This document shows, in pieces, positions 9,589 through 18,334 of a stretch of 64,000 nt of DNA. A program made the translations under genes and the position numbers. How positions within the stretch are numbered: position 1 is the first letter of the stretch; every line of letters starts with the position of its first letter. The notes beneath the pieces were generated by a model, which saw nothing but the letters and a program-made list of their open reading frames with translations, made no database searches and was not told where the DNA came from. Source of the stretch: CBDCGV01 sp965216955 (GTDB lineage: Bacteria; Bacteroidota; Bacteroidia; Chitinophagales; JADIYW01); the NCBI GenBank assembly GCA_965216955.1, contig CBDCGV010000017.1:62001-126000 (forward strand), given 5' to 3'.

Positions 9589-10467
9589 TTAAGTCCTTAA
9601 ATAATAGACAAGCATTAATACAGGCATCAATTCGAAACTGCAAAGATAAATAAAAAATAAAACAGATATCTTACCATTGACAAGAGAAAAGCATTTATGG
9701 CTTCGATATACAAAATATAATGAGCTTAAAAAAGCTATTAAAAGAGCCATAGGCAATACAATTTTTTGTGCTGCTTGAGATGCCAAAAAAGAAATTAATG
9801 CAACAATTCCCATTAATCCAATCAACCAATAAAAGCACAATCTTAAAAAAGCCAAGGCCCTAAAAAGTTTCAAATTACCAGATGACCATGCTAGTAAATA
9901 GGTGATAGACAACTTAATAATCCAATAAGCATTTAGCAGTAGTAAGATTTTTCCAAACAGGCCAAGTCTTAGTTTAAGTTCATCACTTAAAATAGATCTT
10001 TCTAAAAAAAGATAGGAAGCTATTCCTGTTACAACAACTATCGTAACCAAAATAACAAGTGAAGGTATTAATGGGATTAACTGTTTTTCTCTTAAGGTTT
10101 GTGTTAAAAGGTTATGATTAAAAAAGCTATTCCATAAAGATTGCGTGTAATTTTGGAAATTAGCCCAGATAAAAAAATTAATGACCATTAAGACAAACAA
10201 TAAGGTTATAAAAAAGTCTGATAGATTTTTTTTCCTCGTCTGAATTTCAAAAGAGCCAGAAACTTCTTCAGGCTCTATGAATAAATCCTCGTTGGTCGTA
10301 GTTGTAATGTCTTCATAGATAGTTATTTCTGATGAATCTGAACTTGAAGCTCCATTGATAAGCATAGATTCACTAATACTATCTGTGTTTGCACTCAAAT
10401 AACTAAAATGAGCTATTAAAAAAAAGGAAAATAGAAATGGTTTACTAGAAAATATTAATATATCCAA
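9589..10467 (-). CDS. DUF4271 family integral membrane protein
   Basis: Function not known. After a signal-like hydrophobic N terminus (FLFSFFLIAHFSYLSA) and an acidic Thr/Glu-rich segment, at least six hydrophobic helices follow (for example FFITLLFVLMVINFFIWA, SLVILVTIVVVTGIASYLF, ILLLLNAYWIIKLSITYLLAW, YWLIGLMGIVALISFL, SVLFFIYLCSFELMPVLML), the DUF4271 pattern. The next gene downstream is hemD, as in many Bacteroidota. The frame extends to an ATG at 10524, which would overlap the upstream barrel gene by 80 bp; a TTG at 10467 leaves a 23-bp overlap and a cleaner signal peptide, and an ATG at 10365 is a third option. Start uncertain. Confidence 0.75.
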   Translation of the reverse strand: MDILIFSSKPFLFSFFLIAHFSYLSANTDSISESMLINGASSSDSSEITIYEDITTTTNEDLFIEPEEVSGSFEIQTRKKNLSDFFITLLFVLMVINFFIWANFQNYTQSLWNSFFNHNLLTQTLREKQLIPLIPSLVILVTIVVVTGIASYLFLERSILSDELKLRLGLFGKILLLLNAYWIIKLSITYLLAWSSGNLKLFRALAFLRLCFYWLIGLMGIVALISFLASQAAQKIVLPMALLIAFLSSLYFVYRSHKCFSLVNGKISVLFFIYLCSFELMPVLMLVYYLRT

Positions 10468-12208
10468 AATGAATTTTAGAGTTCTTGGGGTCGATGGATA
10501 TATTTTCTTGTCTTCCCATTGCATAACTTACACCAAATATTCCTGCTTTTGTTTCAAATGTCATACCCGCACCAAAGCCAAAGGGAAAGTCATGAGAGAC
10601 ATTCCCACTTGTTCTTGACTCCTTAAATGCAGCGTCAAAAAAAGTATAAAAATAGGCATTTTTATCCAGCAAAAATCTATATTCTAATGTAGCCACATTA
10701 TAAGTCGATGCTAAAACAGACTCTTCATCAAATCCTCTTAAAAGATTTGTTCCTCCAATTCTAAAAAGTTCGTTTTTCAATAGGTCCTTGTTTATTAGAG
10801 ACGCCCCCACTATAGATGTTTTTAAAACCTGACGCTTACCTAAAGAGAAATATTTTGCAATTTCCCAGCTCAACTCTCCCTTAATACTTCGGGTTGAAAT
10901 GCTATCATATAAACTTTCGAACGAAAAATCACCTTCCGATAAAGAAGTAATTGAGCTATTCTGCTTAATTTTTTTTGTTCCCATTGCACCAGAGATCTCT
11001 ATAAAAAATCCATTAGTTGGGTTATATGGATAGTTTAGTTGATCCATTTTTAATTTTAGTCCATACAAAACAGATGATTGATCTAATGTTGTCGGCAACG
11101 TTTTTTCGATTCTTACACTTCCTGTATCAACATTTAAAACTATGGTCCGATCATTCTTAACAAAAAGTGCCACTTTGTTTTGTGCATCTATTAAATAATT
11201 GATGCCTACCTTCCAAGTCAAGTCTAAAAAAAGGGTGTCTCTTTTGTCCAATTCAAATGCTATATCTGCACCAATGGGAGATCCTACTATGTATGGATAA
11301 TCAAAAAACAAATCTAACTTTTGGGAACGCGGTTGTAATCTACTCCATTGAAAAGAAATTCGTTTACCTGTTCCAAAAGGATTTCTTAAATCCAAAGCCG
11401 CTTGTCCAGTAATTAAAAGCTTTTTGGTTTCTTGATTATTAGGCAAAACTCCAATTAAAAAATCGAAACGACTTATTTTTTTGTTTTTTAAATATACCTC
11501 CGTAACAGATTTGTCATGTTTGTAGTATGTTTTACTTGGTTCTTCCAATTCTAGAAAAGGAAGTTTCTTTAATGCTACATCTAAATTATTCAATTTGCTT
11601 TCACTGTATGGAGCATTAGGTTTTATACCAGTATAAGCTTGTAAATACCTTTGAAATATTTTTGCCTCCAATCTGTTCTCCAGTGTATCGAAAAGAATAA
11701 TTGGCCCTTTTTTACCACTGAGTTTTATGCTAAAAGAATCATTTTCAATTTTGACTGCATCAAAAAAAAGTACTGCAAAAGGATATCCATTGTTTTCCAA
11801 ATTTGAAAGCGTTTTTTCTTTTATTCTTTCAATATCTTCGTAATGAAACCGTTGCTTTCTATTTCTTTCCAAGGGACTATAAAAAGGTTGTAACGCTTCA
11901 TCTACCGATATATCTTTTAAAAAGTATCTTTTGCCAATATATAAATAGGCTTTCACCCTTTCCTCACTCCATAAAACGCTATCTATAGATGCAGATGCAA
12001 ATCCATCTGTATATAGCTTTGACAAAAATGCTTTTAAAAAAACATTGATTTCCTCTTTATCTATTTCCTTGGTAGTAAAATCGTATTTAGAAAGTTCTTT
12101 TCTATGCTCTAAAGGAATTACATCTAATAACATTTTATCTTGTGCTAAAAGACTTGTTTTAAAAAATAAAAACAAACAAATGATATGTATGATAACCTTA
12201 AAATTCAT
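10445..12208 (-). CDS. BamA/TamA (Omp85)-family outer-membrane protein
   Basis: 587 aa outer-membrane barrel. It has a signal peptide (VIIHIICLFLFFKTSLLAQ), an N-terminal periplasmic part with POTRA-like features (GYPFAVLFFDAVKIENDSFSIKLSGKKGPIILFD; KLNNLDVALKKLPFLE) and a C-terminal 16-strand-like barrel including LLRGFDEESVLAS, the Omp85 lid-lock-type RGF motif, and a terminal beta-signal ending GYINIF. Family knowledge: Omp85 proteins insert or translocate proteins or lipids at the outer membrane; this small one is nearer TamA/FhaC-like proteins than the essential BamA. It is the first gene of the minus-strand hemD/por run and divergent from hemW. Confidence 0.85.
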   Translation of the reverse strand: MNFKVIIHIICLFLFFKTSLLAQDKMLLDVIPLEHRKELSKYDFTTKEIDKEEINVFLKAFLSKLYTDGFASASIDSVLWSEERVKAYLYIGKRYFLKDISVDEALQPFYSPLERNRKQRFHYEDIERIKEKTLSNLENNGYPFAVLFFDAVKIENDSFSIKLSGKKGPIILFDTLENRLEAKIFQRYLQAYTGIKPNAPYSESKLNNLDVALKKLPFLELEEPSKTYYKHDKSVTEVYLKNKKISRFDFLIGVLPNNQETKKLLITGQAALDLRNPFGTGKRISFQWSRLQPRSQKLDLFFDYPYIVGSPIGADIAFELDKRDTLFLDLTWKVGINYLIDAQNKVALFVKNDRTIVLNVDTGSVRIEKTLPTTLDQSSVLYGLKLKMDQLNYPYNPTNGFFIEISGAMGTKKIKQNSSITSLSEGDFSFESLYDSISTRSIKGELSWEIAKYFSLGKRQVLKTSIVGASLINKDLLKNELFRIGGTNLLRGFDEESVLASTYNVATLEYRFLLDKNAYFYTFFDAAFKESRTSGNVSHDFPFGFGAGMTFETKAGIFGVSYAMGRQENISIDPKNSKIHFGYINIF

Positions 12209-12265
12209 CTTTTAATTAAAAAAACATTTAAACTACTTCAATAACTTCATTTTTAGAAAATAATT

Positions 12266-13483
12266 ATGGCAGGACTTTATATTCATATTCCTTTTTGTAA
12301 GCAAGCCTGCTCCTATTGCAACTTTCATTTTTCTACTTTTTTGAAACTAAAACCTTTAATTATTGAAGCCATAAAAGGTGAAATATTACTTCAAAAGAAT
12401 TTTTTCAAAGGAAAACCAACAATTGAAACCATTTACTTTGGAGGAGGGACTCCCTCTTTGCTCTCTATAAAAGAAATCAATAGTGTTTTAGATGTCATCA
12501 TTAAACATTTTTCCCTTTCAAAAGAAATGGAAGTCACTTTTGAAGCAAATCCTGAGAACTTAACAAGTCCATATCTAAAAGACCTATTAAACAATACACT
12601 CATAAATAGATTAAGTATTGGAGTACAATCTTTTTTTAATGAAGATTTAGATTTCATGAATCGAAGTCATAACGGACAGGAGGCTTATAAAGCGATCAAA
12701 GAAGCTCAAAACGTTGGATTTGCAAATATCACTTGTGATTTAATTTATGGAACGCCAACTTTACCTAATCAAAATTGGGAATACAATTTAAACACCATGA
12801 TTGATTTAGACATCCTTCATTTATCATGTTACGGTCTCACAGCAGAGCCAAATACGGCTTTAACAAAAAATATTGCTAAAGGGAAGATCGCCCCTTTAAA
12901 AGATGAGAATATGGCTACTCAGTTTGAAATAATGATTTCAATGCTCCAAAATGCTGCCTATGAACACTATGAGATTTCGAATTTTGCAAGAAAAAAAATG
13001 TATTCTAAACACAATACTTCTTATTGGTTTAATGCCCCTTACCTAGGCGTCGGTCCAGGAGCGCACTCATACAATGGTTTAATGCGATTTTGGAATGTTT
13101 CGAACAACTCAAAATATATAGCTCAGATACAATCTGGTTGCTTCAATCCCCAAAAAGAAAAGCTTTCCGAAAAAAATAGTTTTAATGAATATATCATGAC
13201 CAGAATTAGAACTATGTGGGGGATTCATTTAGATGAAGTTGAAAACCTGTTTGGAAGTAAAAGAAGTGCGTTTCTATATAAAGCCCTAAAATCTATAAAG
13301 CGTGAATGGGTTCAGCATGAAAACGACACTATAAAGTTGACTTCAGAAGGAAAACTATTTAGCGATTTTGATTACTCAGCAATTAATGCTTCTATAGGTG
13401 ACTTGCAAAAAAACCAAGCATTGCTTTATAAAACTCAATTCTATTTTCTTCATTTGCAAAACCATGCCCTTCATCATACTTAA
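12266..13483 (+). CDS. hemW: Radical SAM haem chaperone HemW (coproporphyrinogen oxidase-like); 3' end probably shifted
   Basis: The radical SAM 4Fe4S cluster cysteines are C11-x3-C15-x2-C18, with the HemW-type extra aromatic and PF before them (YIHIPFC). GGGTPS, EANPEN, SIGVQSF, D(L)IYGTP and GVGPGAHSY are all present, as in HemW, which inserts haem into acceptor proteins. The frame runs to 13483 and overlaps the convergent S9 peptidase by 92 bp. Removing one T from TTTT at 13366-13369 would instead give the usual short HemW end (LFSDLITQQLMLL) with a stop at 13395-13397. I think the last ~30 residues are an artefact of a one-base indel. Confidence 0.92.
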   Translation: MAGLYIHIPFCKQACSYCNFHFSTFLKLKPLIIEAIKGEILLQKNFFKGKPTIETIYFGGGTPSLLSIKEINSVLDVIIKHFSLSKEMEVTFEANPENLTSPYLKDLLNNTLINRLSIGVQSFFNEDLDFMNRSHNGQEAYKAIKEAQNVGFANITCDLIYGTPTLPNQNWEYNLNTMIDLDILHLSCYGLTAEPNTALTKNIAKGKIAPLKDENMATQFEIMISMLQNAAYEHYEISNFARKKMYSKHNTSYWFNAPYLGVGPGAHSYNGLMRFWNVSNNSKYIAQIQSGCFNPQKEKLSEKNSFNEYIMTRIRTMWGIHLDEVENLFGSKRSAFLYKALKSIKREWVQHENDTIKLTSEGKLFSDFDYSAINASIGDLQKNQALLYKTQFYFLHLQNHALHHT

Positions 13484-15396
13484 CCATATAAGGAACGTCT
13501 ATTCCTCTACTTCTTAATTTCTCAACAATTTGATCAGATTCATCGATATTTACACGAACATCATTAGCACCTTGAACAACAAATAATGGGCACTTAATTC
13601 TGTCTACAAAGTTTACAGGAGAAGCCTCTGCCATTAAAACACTATCTTCTTTGGGATCTCCCACCATTTCATACATTATTTTCTTATAAGGTTCCCAGTA
13701 AGGTGGAATTGTATTCATGAAGGTATGCAAGTTAGACACTCCTACATAATCTACTGCGCAAGCATATAGTTCTGGTGTAAATGTAATTCCAGAAAGCGTG
13801 GCATATCCCCCATAGCTTCCACCATAAATAGCAACTCTATCTGGATCAGCAATTCCTTTTTCAATCAACCATTTTACACCATCTGTTATATCATTTTGCA
13901 TTTTTCTTCCCCATTCCTTAAAAGAGGCTTCCCAAAACCTTTTTCCATAACCTGTTGACCCTCTATAATTCATTTGTAAAACGGCATAACCTCTATCAGC
14001 CAAAATTTGATTCGACGGATTAAACCCCCATTCGTCACGCACCCAAGGGCCCCCATGGGGATGTATAACTACAGGCAAATTTTTAGCCCTTACACCTTTA
14101 GGTAGGGTAAGGTATCCATGAATTGTAAGTCCATCTCTGGAGGTATACGTTATAGGCTTCTGATCTGCCATTTCTTCCTCGTTAATCCATGGGCTAATGT
14201 CAACTAACTTCGTCAACTCATCGGTTTCTTTACTATAGAAATAATAGCCTCCTCTCGATCTATCCGAATAGGTTCTTACTAGGAATCGATCCTCATTTCT
14301 ATTGGAGCTAGATATATTAATTTCATAATTGGGCAATTCCTCTTGAATTCTTCTATAAATGGCTTCTACCTCTGAATCAAAAAAATGTCGTTTGGGTTTA
14401 TCCATATTATAGTAAGCATAAGTAGTTACCTTTCTTTTTCTAGAGTAATCGAGCTCTTCAATATCAACATCAGGATTCTGATAAAGCACCTCTGTTTCTT
14501 TCTTTGCTTCCAAATCAAACTTTACAACGGCGACCTTATCTCTATTTAAGTTAGAAATTGCATAAATGACATTTTGATTGTCAAAATCAAAAACATTGGG
14601 TTGACATCTGTTTTAAAATTAGTTGTGATGGACTCTTTAAATGGTTCCTCTTCTGTATCTCTATAAAGAATCCTTTGATTTACTCCTTCTACCACCTGAA
14701 CCGCTAATCTTAATTTTCCACTATGGTCTGTTCTCCATCTTATTATCGGATTTTCTGGATCTTGATTGTCGGCTATTTTTCTTATCTCTCCAGTTTTTAA
14801 TATTGATCCTATAAGGTTCAAATAAAGATTTATTTTCTTTATTCATTCCAATTATCATTTCCTCCTCATTATCTTCCAGTACATCATACACTCGAATTCG
14901 AACATCCTTATAAGGGGTAAGTTCTTTCAAATTTTCTCCATCAATATCTACTCCAAAAAGGGAGAAATTCTCATCTCCCCCACTATCCTTTATATAGATT
15001 AATCTATTGTTATTTGCCCAACCATATCCAGCTATATCTCTATCAACTTCAGAGGTTATACGAACGGCATTATCACTCCCTATTTTTTGAACGAATAGAT
15101 TCATTCTATTTTCATAGGGGCCCATGTAAGAAAAATAGGTTCCATCTGGGGAGATTTGAAATCTTGTCTTCTCAGGGTTTCTAAAGAAGTCTTCGACAGA
15201 ATATTTATATGCTTTGTTTTCTCCTTTCTTTATAAGTTTTTCCAAATCAGCCTTAGAGGTAGGAAGCTCAACATTTCCTTTTTTTACAGCAGATTGGTCT
15301 TTTTCTTTCAGCATCATTATTCAATGACTCTTTACACGAAATGAATAATAATAAAATCAACAAGACACTTAATAGATTTTTGTTATACAACTTCAT
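13392..15396 (-). CDS. S9 family (prolyl oligopeptidase-like) peptidase lipoprotein, reading frame broken three times
   Basis: Secreted alpha/beta-hydrolase peptidase with an N-terminal beta-propeller. Pieces: 13392-14513 (catalytic domain with GGSYGGYA nucleophile elbow, VQGANDVRV Asp, DEGHGF His), 14546-14821 and 14721-15317 (propeller, FQISPDGTYFSYMGP). A lipoprotein start at 15396 (LLILLLFISC lipobox) reads in another frame into the first piece. One-base changes in A/T runs rejoin all parts: a surplus T at 15300-15304, a surplus T at 14794-14798 (restoring INIKTGEIRKI) and a missing A at 14589-14593 (restoring NPMFFDFDNQN). As written it is broken; read errors look likelier than decay because lysS next to it is affected too. 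A TATATTTG -7-like box lies at 15494-15501. Confidence 0.82.
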
Positions 15397-15547
15397 TAGT
15401 AATTAGTTTATTTATAAAGTTATTTGACTCTTTATTTGAGATGCCAATTTTCCTTAAAAATTAAAGTCTAAACAACTTCATAGTAAAGAATTTCAAATAT
15501 AATATAGTTAACTCCTATTTGATTGAACGAATATATAATCTTGCTAA

Positions 15548-17088
15548 TTAGAGGGGGGAATTAAGCATTTTTAACAGCTTTATACCTCCGGTTTCATCTG
15601 AGGGAAAAAACAAGACCTCTTGAATCGAAGACTGATTAGTCAATAACATGGTTAATCTATCGATACCAATTCCTAATCCAGACGTAGGTGGCATACCATA
15701 CTCAATGGCTCTTAAGAAATCTTCATCTAATACCATCGCCTCGTCATCACCGCGCTGAGCTAATTCCAGCTGACCCTCAAAGCGCTTTCTCTGATCTATG
15801 GGGTCATTTAATTCACTATAGGCATTGGCAATTTCTTTTCCATTGACAAATAGCTCAAACCTTTCAACAAGCCCTTCCTTACTTCTATGTTTTTTGCTAA
15901 AGGGGTCATTTCAATTGGGTAATCCGTTATATAAGTTGGCTGTATTAAATTCGCTTCACATTTTTCTCCAAAAATTTCATCGATCAATTTTCCTTTACCC
16001 ATTGACGGATCAATCCCAATTTTCAAATCACTACAGACTTTTCTTAAACCCTGCTCATCCATTTCAGAAATGTCGATTCCAGTATATTTTTCGATCGCTT
16101 CAAACATTGTAAGCCGCTCATATGGACCTTTAAAATCAATAAGGTTCTCACCAAATGAAACTTTGGTGTCTCCACCATTAACATCAATGGCTATTTGCTC
16201 CAATAGCTCTTCAACCATCTCCATCATCCAGATGTAATCCTTATAAGCAATATAGATTTCCATAGCTGTAAACTCTGGATTATGTGTTCTATCCATACCC
16301 TCATTCCTAAACATCTTGCCTATTTCATAAACTGCATCAAACCCTCCAACAATTAGCCTTTTTAAATACAACTCATTAGCAATCCTTAGATACAGTTTTG
16401 TGTCCAGTGTGTTATGATGTGTCTCAAAAGGTCTAGCTGCTGCCCCACCATGGATACCCTGAAGCACAGGGGTTTCTACTTCTAAATAGCCTCTTTTATT
16501 AAAAAAGTTTCTCATTGCGCTAATGATATTACTTCTTTTAATAAAAATTTCTTTTATCCCATCATTCACTGTTAAATCGACATATCGTTGACGATATCTT
16601 AAATCTGGATCTGTAAAAGCATCGTGAACATTTCCCTCTGCATCCGTTTTAACAATTGGCAAAGGTTTTAATGATTTTGATAAAACTATTAGCTCTTTTA
16701 CATGAATAGAAGTTTCCCCAACTTTAGTTTTAAAAACATACCCTTTAACCCCTATGTAATCACCAATATCAAGCAATTTTTTAAAAATAGTATTGTAAAG
16801 TGTCTTATCTTCTGAAGGACAAATTTCATCTCTGTTAACATAAATTTGAATCCTACCTTTGCTATCTTGAATCTCAGCAAAGGATGCCTTACCCATAATC
16901 CTTTTCTGCATTAACCTCCCTGCTATAGTAACGATCTCTTCTTCATTCCTTTCTCCATTAAAGGCATCTTTAATATCAGTTGACCAAGAATCAACTGGAT
17001 ATGCTTCTGCCGGATACGGATTGATTCCCTCATCAATAATTTTTTGAAGGGCCTCTCTTCTAACAATTTCCTGTTCACTTAATGCCAT
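15548..17088 (-). CDS. lysS: Lysyl-tRNA synthetase (class II), one apparent frameshift
   Basis: Charges tRNA-Lys. The N-terminal OB-fold anticodon-binding domain (AGRLMQKRIMGKASFAEIQD) is followed by the class II core: HGGAAARPF, motif 2 MFRNEGMDRTHNPEFT, and motif 3 SGLGIGIDRLTMLLTN near the end. The frame of 15808-17088 leaves the family sequence after EMTPLAK; one extra A in the A6 run (T6 at 15890-15895) restores AKKHRSKEGLVERFELFVNGKEIANAYSELND and joins the C-terminal piece starting MVLDEDF at 15736. Repaired length is about 513 aa, normal. The gene is essential and I see no second copy here, so an indel error is likelier than loss. An imperfect hairpin (AGAAGCT/AGCTTCT) and a TATTTTTG box at 17138-17145 lie upstream. 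Confidence 0.9.
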
Positions 17089-17151
17089 TTGTAAAATATT
17101 TAGTTTTAAGAAGCTTTTAAACAGCTTCTAAAAAATCCAAAAATACATTTT

Positions 17152-17757
17152 CTAGATAAGTTCCGTAATATCTTTATCTATTATAAGGCCATTCCATCCA
17201 AAACTTATTGCCGACTTAATATTATCGACATTGTCATCAAAAAAAAGACAATCTTTTTTAGAAGGGTTTCCAATAGCCTTATGAACCACCTCATATATAG
17301 CAGTGTTTGGTTTAGCCACCTTCAAAAAATCGGAATAGAAGCATTCTATAAAAAGTTCTTCAAATAAATTAAAACCAAAAGTTGCTATAGAATACTCTAT
17401 TACTCGTTCTATATGAATTCTATTAGTATTGCTTAACAAATAAATTTGATGTTTTTGTTTTAGTCGTTGGATTAGCTTAATGCGTTCAAAAGGAATATTC
17501 AATAACCTTTTGTTCCAAATTACTTTTATTTTTTCAGCAGAAATAGGTTTATAAGCTATGCTTTGAAGTTGTGAAATGAAATGCTTTGACGGAACTTGAC
17601 CTAATTCATATTGATTAAAAAAATCGCTTTCATTGAGCATATCTAGTTTCTCTTGTTTTAAGTGAGGGTAGAAATCTTCTTGAAACCATTGTTTTTCATC
17701 CTTTAAATTAATGATTACTCCGCCCAAATCGAAGATGAGTATTTCTGGTAATTGCAT
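17152..17757 (-). CDS. HAD family hydrolase (phosphatase-like)
   Basis: 201 aa haloacid-dehalogenase-fold enzyme. Motif I DLGGVI (residues 10-15; catalytic Asp10, with Gly-Gly where a second Asp often stands, as in many HAD-IA proteins), motif II LSNTN, motif III Lys in KPNTAIYEV, and motif IV FFDDNVDNIKSA. A small helical cap lies between motifs I and II. Family knowledge: acts on small phosphorylated metabolites in the cytoplasm; the substrate cannot be told from sequence. It lies downstream of the tRNA and upstream of lysS on the same strand, with 63 bp before lysS that includes a -7-like box, so co-transcription is possible but not required. Confidence 0.85.
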   Translation of the reverse strand: MQLPEILIFDLGGVIINLKDEKQWFQEDFYPHLKQEKLDMLNESDFFNQYELGQVPSKHFISQLQSIAYKPISAEKIKVIWNKRLLNIPFERIKLIQRLKQKHQIYLLSNTNRIHIERVIEYSIATFGFNLFEELFIECFYSDFLKVAKPNTAIYEVVHKAIGNPSKKDCLFFDDNVDNIKSAISFGWNGLIIDKDITELI

Positions 17758-17779
17758 GCTATTTTTTTGAAAAGGAAAG

Positions 17780-17853
17780 TGGGCCCTGTAGGACTTGAAC
17801 CTACGACCTACCGATTATGAGTCGGGTGCTCTAACCAACTGAGCTAAGGGCCC
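17780..17853 (-). tRNA. tRNA with CAT anticodon, probably tRNA-Ile2 (lysidine type), possibly elongator tRNA-Met
   Basis: The minus strand folds as a full cloverleaf: acceptor GGGCCCT/AGGGCCC, D-stem GCTC/GAGC, anticodon loop CTCATAA with anticodon CAT, T-stem GTAGG/CCTAC with TTCAAGT loop, discriminator A. No CCA is encoded. The run GACTCATAATCG and the GGTCG variable region followed by TTCAAGTCC resemble bacterial tRNA-Ile2, in which C34 is modified to lysidine to read AUA, more than elongator Met, but sequence alone does not settle it. It has its own promoter (17881-17910). Its 5' half and promoter are duplicated at 18233-18335. Confidence 0.92.
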
Positions 17854-17911
17854 TCAACGAAAAGTCGTTGTAATGGGCTGCAAATTTACACTTTTGTTTG
17901 ATTATTTCAAT
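17822..17911. repeat. Direct repeat copy 1: tRNA 5' half, leader and promoter
   Basis: Bases 17822-17836 and 17840-17911 recur perfectly (15 and 72 bp) at 18233-18247 and 18264-18335. The three bases between the blocks in this copy (AAC, in the D-loop of the intact tRNA) are replaced by a 16-bp palindrome in copy 2. The repeat includes the tRNA from its D-arm/anticodon-stem side through the 5' end, a small leader hairpin (CAACGA/TCGTTG), and the promoter. It ends six bases before the stop codon side of the GIY-YIG gene. Confidence 0.95.
17881..17910 (-). promoter_or_regulatory. Promoter of the tRNA gene (TTG-N19-TAAATTTG)
   Basis: On the minus strand TAAATTTG (17888 to 17881) is an exact match to the Bacteroidota -7 box TAnnTTTG, and TTG lies 19 bp upstream (17910 to 17908), the preferred spacing of the flavobacterial sigma-A promoter. 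Transcription should start near 17875, about 22 bases before the tRNA 5' end. The leader contains a six-bp hairpin, CAACGA/TCGTTG. Confidence 0.75.
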
Positions 17912-17916
17912 CGCTT

Positions 17917-18210
17917 TTATTGCTTATTAGCTTTTTCAACTATTGCTTTAATCAATTTATCATTTCCTTTTAGCTTTTCTATAAACTTTCTTGATTTCAT
18001 ATTTTTTATAAAGTGCTCTACATTTCTTGCCTCTTTTCGACTTTCACATGAAATGATCAAATATTCTTCCCAATCATTTGATTTTGATGTATAAGCATTT
18101 TTAAAAAAACCTGAATTGTGTTGTACTAACCGCTCCTCAAATGATACCGTTTCCCCAATATAATACTTGCCTAAAGCTCTGGAATAAATGATATAACAAC
18201 AAAAAGGCAT
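17917..18210 (-). CDS. Small GIY-YIG nuclease-domain protein
   Basis: 97 aa single-domain GIY-YIG protein. YIIYS at residues 6-10 replaces GIY, YYIGET at 16-21 is the YIG element, followed by the catalytic-type Arg in EERLVQHN; Glu in the EARNVEHFIK helix is the likely metal ligand; the end is Lys-rich. Family knowledge: stand-alone GIY-YIG proteins of the UPF0213 type are putative structure- or site-specific DNA nucleases, mostly uncharacterised. The gene sits exactly between two copies of the tRNA 5' region, and the upstream copy supplies a complete promoter and a truncated tRNA as its 5' leader. Looks like a recently inserted cassette. Confidence 0.88.
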   Translation of the reverse strand: MPFCCYIIYSRALGKYYIGETVSFEERLVQHNSGFFKNAYTSKSNDWEEYLIISCESRKEARNVEHFIKNMKSRKFIEKLKGNDKLIKAIVEKANKQ

Positions 18211-18247
18211 TTTTATACATTCATATAACGGATCGGGTGCTCTAACC

Positions 18248-18263
18248 TCCCGAAGCTTCGGGA
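18248..18263. repeat. 16-bp perfect palindrome TCCCGAAGCTTCGGGA (REP-like)
   Basis: GC-rich self-complementary block in AT-rich surroundings, inserted in the D-loop of the truncated tRNA copy. From general acquaintance with Bacteroidota genomes, palindromes of the form CCCGAAGC.TTCGGG recur between genes, so this may belong to a dispersed repeat family; that needs a genome-wide count. In RNA it would form a stable hairpin in the GIY-YIG leader. Confidence 0.8.
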
Positions 18264-18304
18264 TGAGCTAAGGGCCCTCAACGAAAAGTCGTTGTAATGG
18301 GCTG

Positions 18305-18334
18305 CAAATTTACACTTTTGTTTGATTATTTCAA
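18305..18334 (-). promoter_or_regulatory. Duplicated tRNA promoter upstream of the GIY-YIG gene
   Basis: Identical to the tRNA promoter: TAAATTTG (18312 to 18305 on the minus strand) and TTG 19 bp upstream (18334-18332). It points at the GIY-YIG gene, whose ATG is about 95 bp downstream, so the nuclease mRNA would begin with the leader hairpin and the truncated tRNA. Function inferred from identity with copy 1. Confidence 0.65.

Noticed and set aside
13398..13483. Genuine extended C terminus of HemW overlapping the S9 gene
   Set aside because: Not found in the family, and a one-base change at 13366-13369 yields the expected end and stop.
14500..15900. Programmed ribosomal frameshifting in the S9 peptidase and lysS
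   Set aside because: Shifts have different directions, lie at unrelated sites without slippery heptamers plus structures, and three would be needed in one gene. Indel errors in homopolymers explain all.
17110..17130. Terminator between the HAD gene and lysS (AGAAGCT/AGCTTCT)
   Set aside because: Seven-bp AT-rich stem with no T-run after it on the minus strand; it lies after a -7-like box and is as likely part of the lysS leader.
18233..18286. Second tRNA gene next to the GIY-YIG gene
   Set aside because: Only the 5' acceptor strand and D-arm are present and the D-loop holds a palindrome; anticodon loop, T-arm and 3' strand are absent.
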